Shown: one piece after another, positions 59,694 to 64,000 of the stretch
Numbering within the stretch: the stretch's first letter is position 1
How the letters are laid out: each line of letters starts with the position of its first letter
NCBI RefSeq assembly: GCF_024347535.1
Contig: NZ_AP025497.1
Span: 1,674,001 to 1,738,000, forward strand
DNA from: Vibrio kanaloae
GTDB taxonomy: Bacteria > Pseudomonadota > Gammaproteobacteria > Enterobacterales > Vibrionaceae
Length of the DNA: 64,000 nucleotides
Direction of reading: 5' to 3'
The notes under the pieces: generated by a model
The model's database searches: none
Told to the model about the DNA's origin: nothing
The model's input: only the letters and a program-made list of their open reading frames with translations
Position numbers and translations under genes: made by a program

Positions 59694-60665
59694 ATGTTCA
59701 AGGCACTGAAACCTACTCTTGCGGCTTCTATCATCGCAGCAACCTTTTCTTTCAACACTTTTGCTGCTGACGTAGAAAAAATACACTTCCTAATCCCTGG
59801 CGGCGCTGGTGGCGGTTGGGATATGACAGCTCGTGGTACCGGTGATGTACTGGTGAAATCAGACATCGTAGAAAATGTCTCTTTCCAAAACCTATCTGGT
59901 GGTGGCGGCGGTAAAGCCATTGCGCACCTAATTGAAACGGCTCAACGCCAAGAAGACACGCTGATGGTGAACTCAACACCTATCGTTGTGCGCTCTCTCA
60001 CGGGTATTTTTCCACAGTCTTTCCGAGACCTAACACCTGTAGCTGCAACCATTGCCGATTACGGCGCAATCGTTGCGTCTGCAGATTCTAAGTACAACAC
60101 GTGGGAAGACGTAGTAAAAGAATTCGAAACAAACCCTCGTAAAGTAAAAATTGCTGGCGGTTCAGCTCGTGGCAGCATGGACCACCTTGTGGTTGCTGCA
60201 GCGTTCAAAGGCGAAGGTTTTGATGCGAAGAAAGTGCGTTATATTGCCTACGATGCTGGTGGTAAAGCGATGGCGGCACTGCTTTCTGGCGAAACACAGC
60301 TTCTTTCAACGGGCCTTGGTGAAGTGCTAGAGATGTCTAAATCTGGCCAAGTAAAAGTGCTTGCTGTGACGGCTCCAAAGCGTCTTGACGCTGCGCCTAA
60401 CATCCCAACACTGACTGAGTACGGCAACGAGACAGTATTTGCTAACTGGCGTGGTTTCTTCGCGGCACCGGGTACAAGCCAAGCGAAAATCGACGAGTGG
60501 AACGAAGCTCTTGGCAAAATGTACAAAACCGATGAGTGGCAAGTGGTTCGTGACCGTAACGGTTGGATCGACAACTACAAAGCAGATAAAGATTTCTACG
60601 CCTTCCTAGAAGACCAAGAAAAACAGATGGGCGATCTAATGCGTGAGCTTGGTTTCTTGAAGTAA
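59694..60665 (+). CDS. tctC: Tripartite tricarboxylate transporter, periplasmic binding protein TctC
   Basis: The 323-residue protein has a signal peptide of about 24 residues (ending FNTFA-ADV) and the TctC/Bug fold: EKIHFLIPGGAGGGWDMTARG near the N-terminus, FQNLSGGGGGKAIAHL, and the late FANWRGFFAAPGTSQAKIDEW. It binds a di- or tricarboxylate in the periplasm for the TctAB permease. AAGGAA lies about 9 bases before the start. The spacer to tctB contains a hairpin. The divergent propionate operon and the shared palindromes suggest a substrate linked to that pathway, such as citrate, methylcitrate or a related acid; not proven. Confidence 0.92.
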   Translation: MFKALKPTLAASIIAATFSFNTFAADVEKIHFLIPGGAGGGWDMTARGTGDVLVKSDIVENVSFQNLSGGGGGKAIAHLIETAQRQEDTLMVNSTPIVVRSLTGIFPQSFRDLTPVAATIADYGAIVASADSKYNTWEDVVKEFETNPRKVKIAGGSARGSMDHLVVAAAFKGEGFDAKKVRYIAYDAGGKAMAALLSGETQLLSTGLGEVLEMSKSGQVKVLAVTAPKRLDAAPNIPTLTEYGNETVFANWRGFFAAPGTSQAKIDEWNEALGKMYKTDEWQVVRDRNGWIDNYKADKDFYAFLEDQEKQMGDLMRELGFLK

Positions 60666-60676
60666 CCAACAACCAG

Positions 60677-60700
60677 AGAGGGTCTATGTGCCCTCTTACT
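60677..60700 (+). terminator. Attenuator-like hairpin between tctC and tctB
   Basis: AGAGGG (60677-60682) pairs with CCCTCT (60691-60696), followed by a pyrimidine-rich TACTCTTTCC. Short and weak; likely lowers tctBA expression relative to tctC. Confidence 0.5.
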
Positions 60701-60910
60701 CTTTCCTTGTTTCGCCGTACATGAGTTAACTTCAAACTCCTTTGTTTATTCGTAGACGTATTACTAACGCTTGCCGATTCGTTGTAAACGCAAGTGGCTG
60801 ATAAACCAGTACCGTAATTCGCTTACCTTTGGTTAGTGATCCCAGACATTTCATTGACTCGCTCATGTACGGCTTTTTTACTTTTCTACACCACCCAAAT
60901 GGAGTTGGAT

Positions 60911-61411
60911 ATGTCGGACTTACCAACCAAATTTTTCAGTAAGGAATCTTTGCTTTCAGGCGATCGTCTCGGAGCTTTGATCTTTATGCTGGCGTGCTTG
61001 TGCTACGGCTATCAAACCACGCTGATTCCTTTGTTTCCCGGTGATGAATATGAACCATTTACCGCGAGAACACTGCCTACCCTGCTGACTTTCATCGGTA
61101 TCGGGTTATCGTTGATTTTGCTTGTCACTGGAGAACCAAACAAGAAAGTCAAATGTGAAACAACGCCGCTGAACTGGAAACTGCTGATTGGCTTCTTGGT
61201 GTTAATGGCACTGTATGGTGTTGGGTTGACGTATCTTGGCTTTGTTTTAGCAACAAGCTTCTTCTTATTAGCGGGCTTCTACCTACTGGGTGAGCGCCGT
61301 AAATCAATCTTGTTTGGCGCGTCGTTTCCTTTCGTTATCGCGTTCTTTCTTCTTTTAACTCAAGGCTTAGATATCTACCTAGAGCCTGGTTTAATCTTCA
61401 CTCTTTGGTAG
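60911..61411 (+). CDS. tctB: Tripartite tricarboxylate transporter, small membrane subunit TctB
   Basis: From the ATG at 60911, with GGAG six bases upstream, the protein has 166 residues and about four or five membrane spans; an upstream in-frame GTG at 60836 would add a non-conserved stretch with no binding site. It begins MSDLPTKFF and ends with YLEPGLIFTLW. TctB is a poorly conserved but required partner of TctA. It lies between tctC and tctA, ten bases before the latter. Confidence 0.88.
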   Translation: MSDLPTKFFSKESLLSGDRLGALIFMLACLCYGYQTTLIPLFPGDEYEPFTARTLPTLLTFIGIGLSLILLVTGEPNKKVKCETTPLNWKLLIGFLVLMALYGVGLTYLGFVLATSFFLLAGFYLLGERRKSILFGASFPFVIAFFLLLTQGLDIYLEPGLIFTLW

Positions 61412-61421
61412 GGATAACATT

Positions 61422-62942
61422 ATGTTAGACGGAATTTTACAAGGACTTTCTACCGCTGTGATGCCAATGAACATCATGATGGTAATCGTGGGCTGTTTCG
61501 TAGGTACCTTCATCGGGATGCTTCCGGGGTTAGGTCCAATCTCAGCCATTGCTCTGATGATCCCTATCACTTACGGCCTAGACCCATCTTCTGGTCTTAT
61601 TTTGATGGCCGGTGTTTACTACGGTGCGGTATTTGGTGGTTCAACATCATCAATCTTAATTAATGCTCCGGGTTGTTCTTCAACGGTAGTAACCGCGTTT
61701 GACGGCTACCCGATGGCTCAAAAAGGCCAAGCGGGTAAAGCTCTTGCACTCGCAGCTTACTCTTCTTTCACAGGCGGTACGCTTTCAGCAATCATGCTTT
61801 TGATTGCCGCACCGGCTCTAGCAAGCGTGTCATTGAGCTTCCAATCTTCAGACTACTTTGCATTGATGCTATTAGGCTTATCCGCTGTAGCGGCGTTTGC
61901 AGGCCCAGGTCAGGTAATCAAAGCGTGGATGATGACCATTCTTGGTTTAATGCTATCAACTGTTGGTATCGACAAAGGCGTTGGCGTTGAACGTTTCACT
62001 TTTGGCCTAACGGATCTGATGGATGGCTTCAGCTTCCTATTATTAGCGATGGCAACGTTCGCACTGGGTGAAACCTTGATGGGTATTCTAAAACCAGAAC
62101 AAGACACCAGCGCAGAAGAAAGCCAAAAGATGGCCGATATAGGTAGCATGAAGGTCACCAAAGAAGAGTTCAAAGAAGTAGCGCCAGTTTCGATCCGCTC
62201 TTCTATTCTCGGTTTCTTTACCGGTGTTCTACCGGGCGCAGGCGCGACGATCGCAGCTTTCTTAAGCTACGGCATGGAGCGTAGTCTAGCGCCCAAAGAC
62301 AAGCAGAAAGAGTTCGGTAAAGGCAGTATCCGTGGTCTTGTTGCTCCTGAATCAGCAAACAACGCAGCTTCAAGTGGCTCATTCGTTCCACTACTGACGC
62401 TAGGTATTCCGGGATCTGGTACCACTGCAATCATGCTAGGTGCATTGATCGCTTACGGCATCCAACCGGGCCCTCGCCTGTTCGTTGAACACCCAGATGT
62501 ATTCTGGTCGGTGATTATCTCTATGTACTTTGGCAACATTGTATTGGTTATTCTGAACCTGCCGCTTATCCCATATATTTCTAAACTGCTAGCGGTACCT
62601 AGAACGGTTCTACTGCCAATGATTATCTTCTTTTCAATCACTGGTGTGTACTTGGTGTCATTCAACACGATGGATGTGTTTGTGATGCTAATTGTGGCGA
62701 TGGCAGCGATAGCGTTGAGGCTGGCCAACTTCCCACTGGCGCCATTACTACTTGGCTTTATCTTAGGTGGTTTGATGGAAGAAAACTTAAGACGCGCACT
62801 GATGATCAGCGATGGTGAACTAAGCTTCCTTTGGGAGCGTCCTATCACCATGACATTCACTATCTTGGCTGTATTGGTTCTTGCTAGTCCGATTCTAGTT
62901 AAGCTGTTCAAGAGCTTTAGAACAAAACCAGTAGAAGTGTAA
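61422..62942 (+). CDS. tctA: Tripartite tricarboxylate transporter, large permease TctA
   Basis: The 506-residue inner-membrane protein has about twelve spans in two related halves. Each half carries the family glycine-proline loop: GTFIGMLPGLGPISAIAL (about residues 28-45) and FFTGVLPGAGATIAAFLSYG (about 266-285). KGSIRGLVAPESANNAASSG is also a TctA hallmark. It moves the TctC-delivered substrate inward, driven by an ion gradient. A terminator follows. Confidence 0.94.
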   Translation: MLDGILQGLSTAVMPMNIMMVIVGCFVGTFIGMLPGLGPISAIALMIPITYGLDPSSGLILMAGVYYGAVFGGSTSSILINAPGCSSTVVTAFDGYPMAQKGQAGKALALAAYSSFTGGTLSAIMLLIAAPALASVSLSFQSSDYFALMLLGLSAVAAFAGPGQVIKAWMMTILGLMLSTVGIDKGVGVERFTFGLTDLMDGFSFLLLAMATFALGETLMGILKPEQDTSAEESQKMADIGSMKVTKEEFKEVAPVSIRSSILGFFTGVLPGAGATIAAFLSYGMERSLAPKDKQKEFGKGSIRGLVAPESANNAASSGSFVPLLTLGIPGSGTTAIMLGALIAYGIQPGPRLFVEHPDVFWSVIISMYFGNIVLVILNLPLIPYISKLLAVPRTVLLPMIIFFSITGVYLVSFNTMDVFVMLIVAMAAIALRLANFPLAPLLLGFILGGLMEENLRRALMISDGELSFLWERPITMTFTILAVLVLASPILVKLFKSFRTKPVEV

Positions 62943-62972
62943 AGCTTTACCGAATCAACTAAACCTCAACGA

Positions 62973-62996
62973 AAGGAGCCATTGGCTCCTTTTTTC
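62973..62996 (+). terminator. Intrinsic terminator of tctCBA
   Basis: AAAGGAGCC (62973-62981) pairs with GGCTCCTTT (62985-62993) over a 3-base loop, followed by a T-run. Confidence 0.9.
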
Positions 62997-63133
62997 ATTT
63001 AGAGCCTCAATTCGAACCAACGGTTAAAGATGGTAGCAAACTCACAAACCTATCTTTACAACACACATTGCGCTGATATTCATAACAAATTCAAGTAAGG
63101 TAACCAATTAGTTAACGTATTGGATTCTAAACT

Positions 63134-63892
63134 ATGGATTGGTTGATTCTATTCTTGTCAGGCGTGATTGGCGGTGTGCTTAACTCCATTGCGGGTGGCG
63201 GCAGCTTTATCACCTTCCCTGCTCTATTGTTTGCTGGCGTTCCACCAATAGCAGCCAACGCGACCAATACCTTTGCTTCGTGTGCCGGATACATTAGCGG
63301 AGCCTACGCTCTGCGCCACGAAATTCAATCTGGTACCAAGCAGCTAAAACTGACCATTGCTTTATGTGTCATTGGCGGTGGTATCGGGGCTTTCTTGCTA
63401 CTTCACACACCAGAAGCTCTGTTCACTCAATCCGTTCCTTGGCTGTTGCTGTTTGCAGCTTTGCTATTCACGTTTGGCGGCACGCTCAATAAATGGTTAA
63501 AGCAAGCCACAGCAAAACATAAGCATGCCACCAGCGCAGGTGCATTCTTTTCCGCTTTATTGCTTTTGATTGTTTGTATCTACGGTGGTTATTTTAATGC
63601 AGGTTTGGGCATTGTGACATTGAGCTACTTGGCGCTGGCTGGTTACACCAATATCAACGTGATGAATGGCATCAAACTGCTCGTGTCCGCGTGTGCTTCC
63701 CTCGCTGCGATCGTATTTTTTATCGTGAATGGCTCTATTGATTGGCCGTCAGGCATAGCCGTTTTGATGGGGACCTTGGTTGGTGGCTATTACTCAGCAA
63801 AAATCTCTCGCCGCATCCCACAACAATATGTTCGTAACACAGTGATCATCGCGAGTTTCTTAATCACCGCATATTTCTTTTATTCAAGTTAA
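63134..63892 (+). CDS. TSUP-family (TauE/SafE) membrane permease
   Basis: The 252-residue inner-membrane protein has about seven or eight spans in two repeats. GGVLNSIAGGGSFITFPAL at the N-terminus and GGYFNAGLGIVTLSYLALAG in the second half are the TSUP signature loops. Members export or import sulfite, sulfoacetate or related organic anions, but the substrate here cannot be told. It is a single gene after the tctCBA terminator, so a functional link to the transporter is not shown. No gene was seen in the remaining bases to the window end. Confidence 0.88.
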   Translation: MDWLILFLSGVIGGVLNSIAGGGSFITFPALLFAGVPPIAANATNTFASCAGYISGAYALRHEIQSGTKQLKLTIALCVIGGGIGAFLLLHTPEALFTQSVPWLLLFAALLFTFGGTLNKWLKQATAKHKHATSAGAFFSALLLLIVCIYGGYFNAGLGIVTLSYLALAGYTNINVMNGIKLLVSACASLAAIVFFIVNGSIDWPSGIAVLMGTLVGGYYSAKISRRIPQQYVRNTVIIASFLITAYFFYSS

Positions 63893-64000
63893 TTGGGGTT
63901 CAAACATTACATAGACTAAACAGAGGTCACCGGTAAAAATGACATCTGAGTTTATCTTTCACTACTTTATAGCTCATAAAACAACCACGCAATAATATGT

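Noticed and set aside
60836..60910. GTG start 25 codons upstream for tctB
   Set aside because: It lacks a ribosome binding site, while the ATG at 60911 has GGAG at ideal distance and gives a normal TctB start.

Overview
The window looks like a chromosome segment of a marine Vibrio (Gammaproteobacteria). The evidence is the close match of many proteins to E. coli homologues (AroH, YajQ, YccA, TusE, RlmI, QueE, YidA), the conserved yccA-tusE-yccX-rlmI neighbourhood, a GntR-controlled 2-methylcitrate operon of the acnD/prpF type, and a VCBS/RTX giant adhesin typical of vibrios and relatives. Base composition is AT-leaning except inside the adhesin repeats. No rRNA, tRNA, CRISPR array, insertion sequence or prophage was seen.

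Layout. 1-2.5 kb: a partial stand-alone PEP-synthase-like barrel protein, divergent from an AroH-type DAHP synthase plus yajQ. 2.6-3.5 kb: a siroheme synthase with a shrunken methylase domain. 4.0-8.2 kb: an aapJQMP general amino-acid ABC transporter. 8.4-12.8 kb: yccA (with a good candidate heat-shock promoter), tusE, yccX, a chemoreceptor and rlmI. 12.9-40.6 kb: one 9231-codon minus-strand gene for a giant type I-secreted, LapA-like adhesin. About 22.8 kb of it is a tandem array of 73.8 copies of a 309-bp unit that appear base-identical. 41.0-42.9 kb, divergent from it: a TolC-family outer-membrane channel translationally coupled to an OmpA/thrombospondin-3 lipid-free envelope protein. 43.0-47.0 kb: a DUF2750 protein, a TPR-diguanylate cyclase, and queC/queE. 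47.2-50.1 kb: yidA, a secreted Nudix protein fused to a PAP2-like membrane domain lacking catalytic residues, and a GNAT acetyltransferase. 50.2-59.1 kb: prpE-prpF-acnD-prpC-prpB and a GntR-family regulator (methylcitrate cycle). 59.7-62.9 kb: a divergent tctCBA tricarboxylate transporter. 63.1-63.9 kb: a TSUP-family permease.

How it works together. The adhesin has an N-terminal retention module, a very long extender, then PA14-like, von Willebrand A and RTX/T1SS parts. The divergent TolC-family protein is the obvious outer-membrane exit pore, and the OmpA-like protein could tie that pore to peptidoglycan. The inner-membrane T1SS parts and the LapG/LapD release switch are not in this window. 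The propionate cluster and the tricarboxylate transporter share a control region holding four TGTCGACA-type palindromes, suggesting one GntR regulator governs both.

The most unusual object is the adhesin. Its repeat units appear identical, are GC-richer (about 59% by hand count) than the surrounding gene, and end in a chimeric repeat that marks a recombination junction. Its retention module carries T-E-A-G where the di-alanine LapG cleavage site would be expected.
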